64,000 bases of DNA, from assembly GCA_964011275.1 (NCBI GenBank), contig CAXGOB010000006.1, positions 37,875 through 101,874 on the forward strand, given 5' to 3'. The translations under genes and the position numbers were made by a program. Within the stretch, counting starts at the first letter, position 1. Each line of letters begins with the position of its first letter. Below the pieces are notes generated by a model. It was not told where the DNA came from. It ran no database searches and saw only the letters and a program-made list of their open reading frames with translations. Source of the stretch: UBA7328 sp002471345. Lineage in GTDB: Bacteria; Bacteroidota; Bacteroidia; Chitinophagales; Saprospiraceae. Shown here piece by piece: positions 1-9,165 of the stretch.

Positions 1-132
1 ATTTTCTAAAATTTATTTGGTTTTCCATACCTGACTACTTCATTAATGAGCATCAGGATTTTAGCTGCATAAAGATATTCTTTTTTTAATCTTATGCTCA
101 ATTAATTTCATGTCCGCTTCAGACAATTTAAT

Positions 133-531
133 TCATTCAGAATTTAGTCTCAATTCAACATCCAGGGTATCACGAATAAGTAAAAATTGAAAATCGTAAT
201 CTCTAATTTGAGTTCGCAAAACCAAAGTGTCATTTTGAAACTTCATAATATTGTAATCTAGATCTAAAGCTCCTCTTTGTTCAATTCTATTGTCTTCTAA
301 TACATTGTATTTGAAGGATATTTCTTTTCGGTTAATGTTATTGATCAAAATATCAGGATTTTGAAAAATAAAATAAGAATCCTTCAAAGTTTCAGTGAGT
401 TTTCCATCTCTAGCGGCTGCCTCCATTATCCATCTTCCCTCAAGTGAAGTTGAACTAGGTATTTCTTCTTTGGAATCAGGATTGCATCCAAATAGAAATA
501 AAATAGGCAAAAGGATTCCAGATAATCTCAT
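133..531 (-). CDS. small lipoprotein, lipocalin-like (hypothetical)
   Basis: A 132-residue protein starting with a short hydrophobic segment and a lipobox (LFGC, cysteine at about residue 16), so it should be a lipid-anchored envelope protein. The phrase LEGRWIMEAA shortly after the linker resembles the opening strand of small lipocalin-like lipoproteins of Bacteroidota, which begin with a GxW motif. The rest alternates short strands and has no catalytic motif that I recognise. It lies 45 bp downstream of rplS on the same strand, but a terminator-like hairpin at the rplS stop separates them, so it probably has its own low-level expression or depends on readthrough. Lipoprotein nature is fairly certain; the lipocalin assignment is tentative. 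Confidence 0.6.
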   Translation of the reverse strand: MRLSGILLPILFLFGCNPDSKEEIPSSTSLEGRWIMEAAARDGKLTETLKDSYFIFQNPDILINNINRKEISFKYNVLEDNRIEQRGALDLDYNIMKFQNDTLVLRTQIRDYDFQFLLIRDTLDVELRLNSE

Positions 532-560
532 CTGATTAGAATATGATACAATAAGAAAAG

Positions 561-578
561 AATCCTTTAGTAAGGACT
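561..578 (-). terminator. terminator hairpin overlapping rplS stop codon
   Basis: Read on the minus strand, AGTCCTT-ACTA-AAGGATT forms a 7-bp stem (one G-U pair) with a 4-nt loop, followed by CTTTTCTT. It overlaps the TAG stop of rplS, as intrinsic terminators in compact genomes often do. Confidence 0.55.
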
Positions 579-936
579 ACTTTTTTGAGATGGTAGTTTT
601 TTCTTTAATCTTAGCTTTTTTGCCGATTAAGTCTCTCAAATAGAAAAGTCTAGCTCTTCTAACTTTACCTCTTTTATTAACTAAAAGGTCTACAATATTA
701 GGTGAAGTCATTGGAAAAATCCTTTCTACTCCAACATTACCAGACATTTTTCTAACTGTAAATGTCTTTGTTTTACCCTTTCCCTTAATCTGAATTACGT
801 CGCCTTTATAACTCTGAACTCTTTCTTTTTCACCTTCAACGATTCTGTAACTTATAGAAACATTATCACCAACATGAAACTCTGGAAGAGCTTTGGCATC
901 CAACATAGTATCTTCAACAAACTTAATAGCGTCCAT
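577..936 (-). CDS. rplS: 50S ribosomal protein L19
   Basis: Ribosomal protein L19 of the large subunit, located near the 30S/50S interface. The sequence MDAIKFVEDTM, FHVGDNVSISYRI, the Gly/Lys-rich turn GDVIQIKGKGKTKTFTVRK and the basic tail RRARLFYLRDLIGKKAKIKE are characteristic over the full family length (119 residues here). I choose the ATG at 936 rather than the in-frame TTG at 966: a -7 promoter element (TATCTTTG, minus strand 971-964) overlaps that TTG, so the upstream codon should not be in the mRNA body. The gene stands alone here with a terminator at its stop codon. Confidence 0.95.
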   Translation of the reverse strand: MDAIKFVEDTMLDAKALPEFHVGDNVSISYRIVEGEKERVQSYKGDVIQIKGKGKTKTFTVRKMSGNVGVERIFPMTSPNIVDLLVNKRGKVRRARLFYLRDLIGKKAKIKEKTTISKK

Positions 937-963
937 AACCGAGCGTTTTTGAATTTCGGAGTG

Positions 964-995
964 CAAAGATAAATTTTTCTTTGCTAAAGTTTCAA
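964..995 (-). promoter_or_regulatory. Bacteroidota-type promoter of rplS
   Basis: On the minus strand a TTG (995-993) is followed after 21 nt by TATCTTTG (971-964), matching the Bacteroidota -33 TTG / -7 TAnnTTTG consensus. The predicted transcript starts about 20 nt before the ATG at 936. The same 21-nt spacing recurs before the Sua5-type gene near 3.47 kb. Confidence 0.65.
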
Positions 996-1062
996 GTTTT
1001 ATTTTTAATATTTTAAAAATCTATATATGATAGATGTTTTTATCCTAAAATAGAGTCTACTC

Positions 1063-3417
1063 TTATCTAATCAAAGTGGCAAATCCTGGTTTTGGTTCCT
1101 CATCACAAAAAGGATTATCAAAATCAACTCTATACAAATAAACTCCCGGGGGAAGATTTGCACCTGAATTATTCAGTCTTCCATTCCACCCTTCATCTGG
1201 ATCATTTGTTTGAAATACTAACTTTCCCCATCTATCATATATCGACAAATCAAAATCTTGAACTGCAATCCCAAATATCACACCTTTAAATTCTTCATTT
1301 CTACCATCACCATTCGGTGTAAATGCATTTGGAAATCTAGTTTCTATGCAGGGTACAATTTCAAATTCTCGAGTAAAAGTGTTAGAACATCCATTTTCCC
1401 ATGAAGCTGTCAAGCTAATTATAAAACGTCCTGTGTCAGAAATCACAAAACTTGGGTTTTCAACAAATGAAGTACTTCTTCCTCCAAAATCCCAAACATA
1501 ATTCAAAGCTCCAGGATCTGATGTATTGGTAAAACTTATTCTTTCTCCTATAAATTTAGGGTCAGAGGGACTCATATCAAAACTAGCTTCAAAACCTTGT
1601 AAAACTTCGATCAGGTCTTTAAAAGTTTTCGACTCCTCACATCCTGGTATAGGCGATATTATTTTTAAAGAAACATCATATGTCCCAGGTTCAGAATAAA
1701 CATGATCTGGGCTAATATCAAATCTTTCAGGGCCTGACGAACCATCACCAAAATCCCATTCAACAGCATAATTGGAATCTATAGGTGATGAGAGGTTTTC
1801 AAAATGAAAAGATTGGGGTGAACAACCTAAAAACCCATCCGGTGCTACCCTAGGAATAGGAACTGGAAACCAATCAATAACTTCTACAAACTCATTATTA
1901 CAACCATTGTCATCAAATACATTAAGTCTTATTGTCTTTTTACCAGGAGTTTCGTAAAAGTATGTTGGCTCTCTCAGATTCGAAGTATTACCATCACCAA
2001 AGTCCCATTCCCAAGCCAAAATTTCATTAGAAGCATCTACTGGTAAAGTTCTCGAATTATCCTTGAAAGTAATTTCTCCAGCTCTGCAATCATCAAAATT
2101 CACTTCAAATTCTGCTTGAACAGTAGGAAGGATACTGACCTCTACTCTAGCCGTATCAGAACATGGTGGGGAATCTGGGTCAATAACCATAAATCCCTCA
2201 TAAGTTCCAATACCTGGAAATTCTATATTAGGTCTCGATTCGTTGGATGTTATAATTTCATCTCCCAAATCAAAAAACCACATAAATGATTCAGATTGAT
2301 AAGGCACCGATCTATTATTAATATCAAACTCTACGGTTGTCTGACCACAAACTCTCACTATAAAAATATCATCTAAAGGCATGTTGGGATCTCCAGGTAA
2401 TTCTCCATTCGGGCCAGTATTGAGTACAAAAGGCTCATCATCAGGACTTACTGAAAGTTTAGCATCCTTTGGTGTACAATCTGTAATGATGACCTGAAGA
2501 TCTCTCCTCATTTTTGTCAGGAGAATACCATTTCTATATTCTTCAGCACAAACCGCCATTACATATTCACCCAGTCCAGCTGGCACACCACTTAAAAATC
2601 CATTATCCGTATCTAGAGATAAGTTAGGTCTACCATTTAGTGGAACATCAAATGAAAACGATGGAGATCTAAACTGAACTTCTCGAAATATATCAGGGCC
2701 ACATATTTCTGGATTTGGTTTAACATAAGTACAACTATTTATATCTCGTGAATTAGTCCCACCTGCAGATATGGGCACACAAAAACTATAAGCTATACTA
2801 TCGCCATCTAAATCCGGAGCATTATTATCTATTTCTAAAGGAATATTTGTACAAAATATTGACGTTTTATAATCATTAAATTTTGGTGAATTATTACAAA
2901 CACTCAATGCTTCCGGCGTAATTTCAATTGAAAACACCGCACCAAATTCACCGGGACTTACCACATTTGATATCGCTTCATTTCGACAGCATCTCTGATA
3001 GGCAATCAAATAGTTTTGATCAATTTTGTCTAATGTCAAATCAAAAGTATAAATGCACTGTTCATTAGGGACAATTCCCGCAGAAGTGCCCCCACCAGCA
3101 TCTGCGCATGGAGGATTTAATAATTCATTAAGAATGGCTTGTTGAAAAGGCTGAGGATTGGATTTTCCAATATAGGCCCAGGCTCCTTCTTGCCCTTGCC
3201 ATATTCCAAACTCTGCATCATCATCACAATCTGCTCCTTCAGGGTCTCTTTGATCTCTATAAAGAATAAGTTGAAAGCGAAGAGTTACTGATGTGGGAGT
3301 CTGAGAGAGACAAGTATAACTTATATCACCTCCTATGATATGCCTTGCTTCATTAGTATTAGAAACAAAAATGACCAGAAAACAGACAAAAAGCCCTTTT
3401 ATATGACACAAATTCAT
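1063..3417 (-). CDS. secreted PKD-domain protein with T9SS type B sorting domain
   Basis: A 784-residue secreted protein. It has an N-terminal signal peptide (about residues 1-24), a cysteine-containing N-terminal region, and at least three clear PKD-type beta-sandwich units marked by WDFGDG-like motifs (WEWDFGDG, VEWDFGDG, YVWDFGG) plus a degenerate one (WFFDLGD). The last about 90 residues (FPNAFTPNGDGRNEEF ... IYDRWGKLVFQTND ... PPGVYLYRVDF) are a type B C-terminal sorting domain, the gliding-motility-associated signal for type IX secretion. It is therefore expected on the cell surface or outside the cell, probably in adhesion or binding. There is no catalytic domain. It is transcribed away from the Sua5 gene and towards rplS, without an obvious operon partner. 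Confidence 0.9.
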   Translation of the reverse strand: MNLCHIKGLFVCFLVIFVSNTNEARHIIGGDISYTCLSQTPTSVTLRFQLILYRDQRDPEGADCDDDAEFGIWQGQEGAWAYIGKSNPQPFQQAILNELLNPPCADAGGGTSAGIVPNEQCIYTFDLTLDKIDQNYLIAYQRCCRNEAISNVVSPGEFGAVFSIEITPEALSVCNNSPKFNDYKTSIFCTNIPLEIDNNAPDLDGDSIAYSFCVPISAGGTNSRDINSCTYVKPNPEICGPDIFREVQFRSPSFSFDVPLNGRPNLSLDTDNGFLSGVPAGLGEYVMAVCAEEYRNGILLTKMRRDLQVIITDCTPKDAKLSVSPDDEPFVLNTGPNGELPGDPNMPLDDIFIVRVCGQTTVEFDINNRSVPYQSESFMWFFDLGDEIITSNESRPNIEFPGIGTYEGFMVIDPDSPPCSDTARVEVSILPTVQAEFEVNFDDCRAGEITFKDNSRTLPVDASNEILAWEWDFGDGNTSNLREPTYFYETPGKKTIRLNVFDDNGCNNEFVEVIDWFPVPIPRVAPDGFLGCSPQSFHFENLSSPIDSNYAVEWDFGDGSSGPERFDISPDHVYSEPGTYDVSLKIISPIPGCEESKTFKDLIEVLQGFEASFDMSPSDPKFIGERISFTNTSDPGALNYVWDFGGRSTSFVENPSFVISDTGRFIISLTASWENGCSNTFTREFEIVPCIETRFPNAFTPNGDGRNEEFKGVIFGIAVQDFDLSIYDRWGKLVFQTNDPDEGWNGRLNNSGANLPPGVYLYRVDFDNPFCDEEPKPGFATLIR

Positions 3418-3444
3418 TAAGAAAAGTTTAGGGCGTTAAAATTA

Positions 3445-3476
3445 TTGCTAAAGATCCAACAAGGGACATATTTTTG
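3445..3476 (+). promoter_or_regulatory. promoter of the Sua5/YrdC gene
   Basis: TTG at 3445-3447, a 21-nt spacer and TATTTTTG at 3469-3476 fit the Bacteroidota -33/-7 pattern. The start codon follows about 39 nt after the -7 element. Confidence 0.6.
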
Positions 3477-3515
3477 CATACGCTTTTCAAATATGGGATA
3501 TAAATAACGATTTCA

Positions 3516-4088
3516 ATGACAATAGATTATTTTGATGAGTTAGAAGTCATCAACAATACATTAACGAGTGGAGGGATAATATTGTATCCTACAGATACAA
3601 TATGGGGAATTGGATGTGATGTTTTCCAGTTAGAGGCAGTTGAAAAAATATATAATATTAAAAAACGGCCAAGAGAACTTCCATTTGTACTATTGGTGAG
3701 CAGCATAGAAATGCTTAAAACATATGCGAACATCCATCCTAGATTAGAAACATTAATGGTGTATCATAAGAAACCACTTACACTTATATATGAAGAGGTA
3801 GATAGTCTCCCAGAATCAATCTTATCGGAAGATGGGACAATTGCCATGAGAGTAGCTAATGACCCTTTTTGCCAACTTATTATTGAAGAGCTCGGTAGTC
3901 CATTAGTATCTACATCTGCAAATTTATCTGGACAACAGTTTCCAAAACACTTTGATGAAGTTACTGGAGACATTCTTCGTCATATGGATTACATTGTACA
4001 ACATAGACAAGATGACAAAGAAGAAAGGCTTCCATCTGTCATGGCCGAATTCAATAAAAAAGGCGAATTACTTTTTATCAGAGAATAA
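3516..4088 (+). CDS. tsaC: L-threonylcarbamoyladenylate synthase (Sua5/YrdC/YciO family)
   Basis: Makes threonylcarbamoyl-AMP from threonine, bicarbonate and ATP, the first step of the t6A37 tRNA modification in the cytoplasm. At 190 residues it has the short TsaC/YrdC form without the C-terminal Sua5 domain. Visible family motifs are GGIILYPTDTIWGIGCD (nucleotide-binding entry loop), YNIKKRPRELPFVLLV (the KxR and xPF segment) and STSANLSGQ near residues 132-140. It is transcribed from its own promoter, and its stop lies one base from the stop of the convergent S41 protease gene. YciO-type paralogues of unknown role are the main alternative. Confidence 0.88.
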   Translation: MTIDYFDELEVINNTLTSGGIILYPTDTIWGIGCDVFQLEAVEKIYNIKKRPRELPFVLLVSSIEMLKTYANIHPRLETLMVYHKKPLTLIYEEVDSLPESILSEDGTIAMRVANDPFCQLIIEELGSPLVSTSANLSGQQFPKHFDEVTGDILRHMDYIVQHRQDDKEERLPSVMAEFNKKGELLFIRE

Positions 4089-4089
4089 G

Positions 4090-5505
4090 TCACTTTAAAA
4101 TTCCCCATTCGTCTTTTGTATTGAGTAATTCTAAGCTTTTGTTAATGACATCATCTGAAAGGGCCTTGTATTTCAAGACCATGTCATTTTCATATCTTAC
4201 CAGTGCTTTTTCGTATTTGAGATTGATATCCGTATTATCATTTAGCAAATGATACGTCTCAAAATCTACATCAATACTTTTAGCATTTAGAGCTTCTACT
4301 GCAGCTTTAAATATATTCATATTATTTACTGAGAATTCATGTTTTAGCTCAAAGTCAGGTTGAATCTTTCCTGTTGAGTTAAGAGAACGATTCAAAAGAA
4401 GGCTTTCAAAACTCAAGCTATCACTTTGACCAATAAATCTACCTGAAGGGAGCTTATACCTGCTTACAGAAAGTCTTGCTACACCACCATTAGACAATTT
4501 AAATTGCTCTTGTACTAGACCTTTCCCGTAGGACTCCTCCCCTACTATAATTGCCCTGTCCATATCCTGAAGCACACCTGCAAGGATTTCACTTGCTGAG
4601 GCAGATTCTTCGTCTATGAGTACAATAATATTTCCAATATAGAAAAAAGACTGACCTATTGAACGGTATGGCTTGCTTCTTCCATCCGCATCTACTGTGG
4701 TTAAAAACGCTGTCCTTTGAGGTAGTATTTGACTGATAATTTTACACACTTCTTGCAAATAGCCTCCTGGATTGTCTCTTAGATCAATAATTAAGTTATT
4801 CAAGGAATCATTCTTGACCAGGCCTTCTAAAGATTGCATAAAATCCTTGTAAGAATCATTTCCAAATTTGGAAATACGGATATATCCTACCTCCTCTATG
4901 ATCTCAAAAGATTCTGCAATATTTAAGATTTTAACTTCAGCAGGCACTACATCAACAACCCTCGGCTCATCATAGCTAAAATGATCCAAATTAAATTTTA
5001 TATTCTCCGCATCCTTATCTTTCAGATAATGAGACAGGCTATCTGCATTCCATCTATTTTCTTTAATATCAATTGAATTAATACTCAAAACTCTTGACCC
5101 CTTCAGAATATGGACACTATCTGCTGGACTTCCTTTAATTACATTAGATATATATATATCGCTATCAATATCCAAGGTCTCTATTCCAATTCCCCTATAT
5201 TTTCCACTATTACTTACTTCTAACATTTCTGAATGATAAGGCGGGATATACATCGAATGAGGATCAAGACTTTCAAATATTTCAAATATTGCAGCATCTA
5301 CAAAATCAGCAGGTTCTTGTTCTTCATAATAGTTTTGATCTATTAATCCAATTACTTCAGACAGGGTCCTCTTCTCCTTGCTTGTTTTAGTCCAAGTTGA
5401 GTTAGAATCAACTGGGAGGGTCCTAATTCCATATCCAAAGAGCATTCCAAGCACGAAAAAAGTAGAAATTATAACAGGTAAGTAGATTTGATATTTTAAT
5501 TTCAT
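4090..5505 (-). CDS. S41 family C-terminal processing peptidase
   Basis: A 471-residue periplasmic or membrane-anchored serine protease of the CtpA/Tsp family. An N-terminal signal anchor (IYLPVIISTFFVLGMLFGYGI) is followed by a helical region (SEVIGLIDQNYYEE), a PDZ domain (about residues 95-170, with YRGIGIE and SPADSVHILKGSRVLSIN) and the S41 catalytic core. The core shows LIIDLRDNPGGYL, the nucleophile serine in DEESASASEI, and the catalytic lysine in GEESYGKGLVQ. The C-terminal about 90 residues are helical. Such proteases trim or degrade envelope proteins. The gene stands alone and converges on the Sua5 gene with a one-base gap. Confidence 0.92.
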   Translation of the reverse strand: MKLKYQIYLPVIISTFFVLGMLFGYGIRTLPVDSNSTWTKTSKEKRTLSEVIGLIDQNYYEEQEPADFVDAAIFEIFESLDPHSMYIPPYHSEMLEVSNSGKYRGIGIETLDIDSDIYISNVIKGSPADSVHILKGSRVLSINSIDIKENRWNADSLSHYLKDKDAENIKFNLDHFSYDEPRVVDVVPAEVKILNIAESFEIIEEVGYIRISKFGNDSYKDFMQSLEGLVKNDSLNNLIIDLRDNPGGYLQEVCKIISQILPQRTAFLTTVDADGRSKPYRSIGQSFFYIGNIIVLIDEESASASEILAGVLQDMDRAIIVGEESYGKGLVQEQFKLSNGGVARLSVSRYKLPSGRFIGQSDSLSFESLLLNRSLNSTGKIQPDFELKHEFSVNNMNIFKAAVEALNAKSIDVDFETYHLLNDNTDINLKYEKALVRYENDMVLKYKALSDDVINKSLELLNTKDEWGILK

Positions 5506-5599
5506 TTTGATTTACTAGATTTGCAGTCCCGAATTTAACGCTACTCTCGAAGTTGTTCTGCATTATTTTTTGGTAACACCATTAATTTCTTACTCAGGT

Positions 5600-6094
5600 A
5601 TGAAAAAGTTGTTAGATGTAGATAAGATTGACAGAGAGATTATGTCAATTATGCTGGAAGATGCAAAAACTTCCTATGCTGACATAGGTCAAAAACTTTA
5701 TGTCTCCGGTGGCACGGTGCATGTAAGGCTAAAAAAACTTATTGATCAAGGAGTTATTCAAGGCTCAAGACTTAAGGTTGATTTCTCAAAACTTGGATTT
5801 GACATCATCGCTTTTCTAGGTATTTATCTTGAAAAAAGTCATATGTACGGTGATGTAATTGCCTCACTGAAAGCAATTCCCGAAGTTGTATCAGCGCATT
5901 ATACCACAGGAACGTACAGTATTTTTGCTAAAATTATGTGCCAAGACACTCTTCATTTGAGAGATGTATTGTCAAACAAAATTCAAGGTATAGAAGGAAT
6001 TCAACGTACTGAGACATTCATATCATTAGAAGAATCCATCAATAGATCTCCGCAGATAGTAGAAGTAGATAAGGAGGAAAAGATGGGCTCCTAA
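5600..6094 (+). CDS. Lrp/AsnC family transcriptional regulator
   Basis: A DNA-binding regulator of the leucine-responsive/AsnC family. An N-terminal winged helix-turn-helix (LLDVDKIDREIMSIMLEDAKTS; SGGTVHVRLKKLIDQGVI) is followed by the ligand-binding RAM domain with the usual GIYLEKSHMYGDV, VVSAHYTTGTYSIFAKI and IQRTETFISLEE strands. I start at the ATG at 5600 (164 residues); an in-frame TTG at 5570 would add ten residues unlike the family. The ligand cannot be read from sequence, though amino acids are usual. It is divergent from the S41 protease and next to rpoD, with no amino acid pathway gene nearby. Confidence 0.9.
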   Translation: MKKLLDVDKIDREIMSIMLEDAKTSYADIGQKLYVSGGTVHVRLKKLIDQGVIQGSRLKVDFSKLGFDIIAFLGIYLEKSHMYGDVIASLKAIPEVVSAHYTTGTYSIFAKIMCQDTLHLRDVLSNKIQGIEGIQRTETFISLEESINRSPQIVEVDKEEKMGS

Positions 6095-6279
6095 TTTATA
6101 AGCGAAAATCCCCTGATAAAGATCACTTCAATTGACAGATTTGTTTGTCAAAATTGGAATTAATTGGACTCACTTGAAAAGGTAATTCCTAAAAGATTCA
6201 TTATTTCATCAAGAATTCATCAACAACACAAGGAAAACACCCTTGTAATGTCAAAATTCATGAACTTAAATGGAAAAAC

Positions 6280-7149
6280 TTAGGTACCTAAGTAATGCTT
6301 TAAAAGTTTACTACGTGATGCTGAACGGAGCTTGTTGATAGCTTTATCTTTTATTTGTCTCACTCGCTCTCTAGTAAGTCCAAATCTTTCACCAATATCT
6401 TCAAGAGATAATGGATGCTCTACTCCAATGCCGAAATAAAGTTTGACTACATCACATTGACGTTCAGTAAGCGTACCAAGAGATCTTTCAATTTCACCTC
6501 TCAATGACTCTACATATTCCAATTGTGTATCTGTTCCAGGTATTTTGTTGTTCTCAAGAACATCTAACAAGGAATTGTCCTCACCATCTACAAATGGCGC
6601 ATCCATTGATACATGTCTAGCAGCAACACCAAGAGTAGTTTCCACTTCATCAGAACTAATATCCAAGAGATCTGCAAGTTCTTCGGCAGAAGGTTCTCTT
6701 TCGTACTCTTGTTCTAATTCAGAAAATGCTCTATTAATTTTATTTAAGCTACCTACTTTATTGAGCGGAAGCCTTACTATTCGAGATTGTTCAGCTAGAG
6801 CTTGGAGAATAGACTGTCTAATCCACCATACTGCATATGAAATGAATTTGAATCCTCTCGTTTCATCAAATCTTTTAGCAGCCTTTATAAGGCCAAGGTT
6901 TCCTTCATTAATCAAATCACTTAATGAAAGTCCCTGATTTTGGTATTGTTTCGCAACAGAAACCACAAATCTTAAGTTTGCTTTTGTCAGTTTTTCTAAT
7001 GCTATTTGATCACCTTCTTTGATTCTTCTAGCTAAATCTACTTCCTCTTCTGGAGTAAGCAAATCGACTTTTCCTATTTCTTGTAAGTATTTTTCTAAAG
7101 ATTGGCTTTCTCGGTTCGTTATTGATTTAGTAATCTTAAGCTGCCTCAT
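6280..7149 (-). CDS. rpoD: primary RNA polymerase sigma factor RpoD/SigA
   Basis: The housekeeping sigma-70 factor in the short Bacteroidota form (289 residues, without region 1.1 or the long non-conserved insertion). Region 1.2 (SLEKYLQEIGKVDLLTPEEE), region 2 (ANLRFVVSVAKQYQNQGLSL, DLINEGNLGLIKAAKRFD, and YAVWWIRQSI, the core-binding and -10 helix), region 3 (LPLNKVGSLNKI) and region 4 (TLTERQCDVVKLYFGIG ... LTRERVRQIKDKAI) are all present. This factor should recognise the TTG/TAnnTTTG promoters seen in this window. The 233-bp upstream region is shared divergently with the START-like gene. Confidence 0.96.
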   Translation of the reverse strand: MRQLKITKSITNRESQSLEKYLQEIGKVDLLTPEEEVDLARRIKEGDQIALEKLTKANLRFVVSVAKQYQNQGLSLSDLINEGNLGLIKAAKRFDETRGFKFISYAVWWIRQSILQALAEQSRIVRLPLNKVGSLNKINRAFSELEQEYEREPSAEELADLLDISSDEVETTLGVAARHVSMDAPFVDGEDNSLLDVLENNKIPGTDTQLEYVESLRGEIERSLGTLTERQCDVVKLYFGIGVEHPLSLEDIGERFGLTRERVRQIKDKAINKLRSASRSKLLKHYLGT

Positions 7150-7382
7150 TTATTTCAATCTGTTTATGTAAGTACTAAATGCGGCACCAAATATGGAACA
7201 TTTTGAAGTATACTTCAAGTGCCAAATATTTAATATTAGAACTTTTCACTATTGAGCAAATAAATAAATGATATTTTCTATATGAATTTTGATTATTCAT
7301 TTTTTTCCCTTTTATTGCCGCACTTAGTTAATGAAAATTATAGGAGATCGAAATAATCTTCTAAAAACCTTAAATAAACATC

Positions 7383-7760
7383 ATGAAGAGAGTGAAAGTC
7401 GATATGGAATTTATCTTTCGTGCTTCACCTGCTATTCTTTATAAATTCATCACATCCAATGAATGCTTAGTCAGATGGTTTTGTGATGATGTAGATGTCA
7501 CTAATGACATATACGTATTTGATTGGCAAGGATCAGAAGAAGAAGCAGAATTGGTAGACGATCTCGAAGAAGAAAGAGTAAGATATATATTTACAGACAA
7601 TGACCCTGGAGAATATATGGAATTCAGACTGTATAAATCTGGAGTCACCAATGAAACCATTGTAGAAGTCACCGATTTCTGTGACGAAGGTGAAGAAGAA
7701 GAACAAAGATCTCTTTGGGAAGCACAAATAACCAAACTAAAGATCGAAACAGGGGGTTAA
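7383..7760 (+). CDS. START-like/SRPBCC domain protein
   Basis: A small (125-residue) acidic protein with the beginning of a helix-grip fold (MEFIFRASPAILYKFITSNECLVRWFCDDV), the strand pattern of START-like/AHSA1-type proteins of Bacteroidota, and a closing helix (EEQRSLWEAQITKLKIETGG). Family members have a hydrophobic cavity, but the ligand is unknown. It is divergent from rpoD and 83 bp before rmuC on the same strand. The family call is good; the function is unknown. Confidence 0.82.
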   Translation: MKRVKVDMEFIFRASPAILYKFITSNECLVRWFCDDVDVTNDIYVFDWQGSEEEAELVDDLEEERVRYIFTDNDPGEYMEFRLYKSGVTNETIVEVTDFCDEGEEEEQRSLWEAQITKLKIETGG

Positions 7761-7843
7761 TCAACTCTTCCTATTTTCAATTTTTAAATACTTGGGCAAG
7801 TAACATACACTTTTCCTAATTTCATATTATGTAAATTCTTAAT

Positions 7844-9151
7844 ATGATAATTGAAAGTATCTCTGTTGTTACAATGATTGGGATCTGCCTAATATGTATG
7901 TTTCTTGTTGTCGCGATAGCCTATATTATATGGCAAGGCAAAGCAACGCTTTATGATCAAATCGTAAAAACTCTTGATGACCAAAAAGTAATTTTGAATC
8001 AAGAGTTAGATCAAGAAAAAGCTTTACTCAAAAATGCCAATAGTGAAATTTCCGAATTAAGGATTCAAATTTCATCAAAAGAAAGAGATCTCTTAAACCT
8101 TCAAGAGAAATATCATGAGATCATAAATGATGGTCACGGTATGCAACAGAAATTTGAAGCATTAGCAAATAAAATCCTCGATTCAAAAGCTGAGAAGTTT
8201 GATAGAGAACAAAAAAGGAGCTTGGAAACAACTCTAAATCCTTTGAAAGAAAAAATTAAATCTTTCGAAGAAAAAGTAGAAAACAATATAAAAGAGTCTA
8301 TTGCTAGGCATTCTTCCCTGAAGACAGAGATAATATCTCTTAAAGAACTCAATGAACGTATTACAAATGAAACTACAAACCTTACCCGTGCTCTTAAAGG
8401 AGACAGCAAGACCCAAGGAAACTGGGGTGAATTGATTCTAGAATCTATTCTTGAAAAATCAGGATTAGAAAAGGGCAGAGAATATTTTATTCAATCTTCA
8501 TTTATAAATGAAGAAGGAAGTAGACAAAGACCTGATGTCATTATTCATCTTCCACAAAACAAGAAAATAATAATAGATTCTAAAGCATCAATTACAGCAT
8601 ATGAAAAGCTAATAAATGCAGTAAATGCGGATGATCAGGTAAACATGCTCAAAGCTCATGGTATTTCTATCAAAAATCATATTGATCAATTAGCAGCTAA
8701 AAATTATTATGACATCTATAAAATGGAAAGCCCTGATTTTGTTTTGATGTTTCTTCCTATGGATACAGCATTTTCAGCAGCACTAAGAAATAACCCAAAT
8801 TTGTATTCATATGCTTTCGATAAAAACATTGTAGTGGTCACTCCTGCTACATTACTTGCTACACTCAAAACAATAGATACCCTTTGGAAAAATGAAAAGC
8901 AACAACTTCATGCTATTGAAATAGCGGATGAGGCTGGTAAAATGTATGATAAATTTGCAGGACTTATTGATGACCTTATTCAATTGGGCAAAAAGATTGA
9001 CCAAACTAAAGATCATTATCAGGATTCAATGAAAAAATTACATACTGGTCGAGGAGATTTAATTACACGAGCTGAAAAATTGAAAAAATTGGGTGTAAAG
9101 GTAAAAAAAGAACTCCCTCAAACCCTGATAGATAGAGCTATGGACAAGTAA
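7844..9151 (+). CDS. rmuC: DNA recombination protein RmuC
   Basis: A 435-residue RmuC homologue, a membrane-anchored predicted nuclease that limits inversions at short inverted repeats. An N-terminal transmembrane helix (about residues 6-30) is followed by a long coiled coil (about 40-185) and the nuclease core. The core begins GNWGELILESILEKSGL and contains RPDVIIHLPQNKKIIIDSKAS, the D...DSK signature of the PD-(D/E)XK fold, then FVLMFLPMDTAFSAAL and a helical C terminus. Length and order match the family. It is transcribed alone towards the convergent carboxyltransferase gene, with 14 bp between the stops. Confidence 0.93.
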   Translation: MIIESISVVTMIGICLICMFLVVAIAYIIWQGKATLYDQIVKTLDDQKVILNQELDQEKALLKNANSEISELRIQISSKERDLLNLQEKYHEIINDGHGMQQKFEALANKILDSKAEKFDREQKRSLETTLNPLKEKIKSFEEKVENNIKESIARHSSLKTEIISLKELNERITNETTNLTRALKGDSKTQGNWGELILESILEKSGLEKGREYFIQSSFINEEGSRQRPDVIIHLPQNKKIIIDSKASITAYEKLINAVNADDQVNMLKAHGISIKNHIDQLAAKNYYDIYKMESPDFVLMFLPMDTAFSAALRNNPNLYSYAFDKNIVVVTPATLLATLKTIDTLWKNEKQQLHAIEIADEAGKMYDKFAGLIDDLIQLGKKIDQTKDHYQDSMKKLHTGRGDLITRAEKLKKLGVKVKKELPQTLIDRAMDK

Positions 9152-9165
9152 ATATTTTAGTAAAT

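Noticed and set aside
1..132. Minus-strand reading after the lipoprotein stop looks weakly protein-like if one A is removed from a run of seven (LSEADMKLIEHKIKK then EYLYAAKILMLINEVV).
   Set aside because: No start codon, homology or context supports it, and it needs an invented frameshift near the window edge.
937..966. Ten-residue N-terminal extension of L19 from an upstream TTG.
   Set aside because: The TTG overlaps the -7 promoter element and the extension is absent from the family.
6228..6246. ACAAGG/CCTTGT hairpin downstream of rpoD.
   Set aside because: Only 6 bp and without a T-tract on the rpoD strand; not enough for a terminator call.
6280..6293. Perfect 14-bp palindrome CTTAGGTACCTAAG at the rpoD stop.
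   Set aside because: Within the last codons of rpoD, with no loop or U-run; probably chance.
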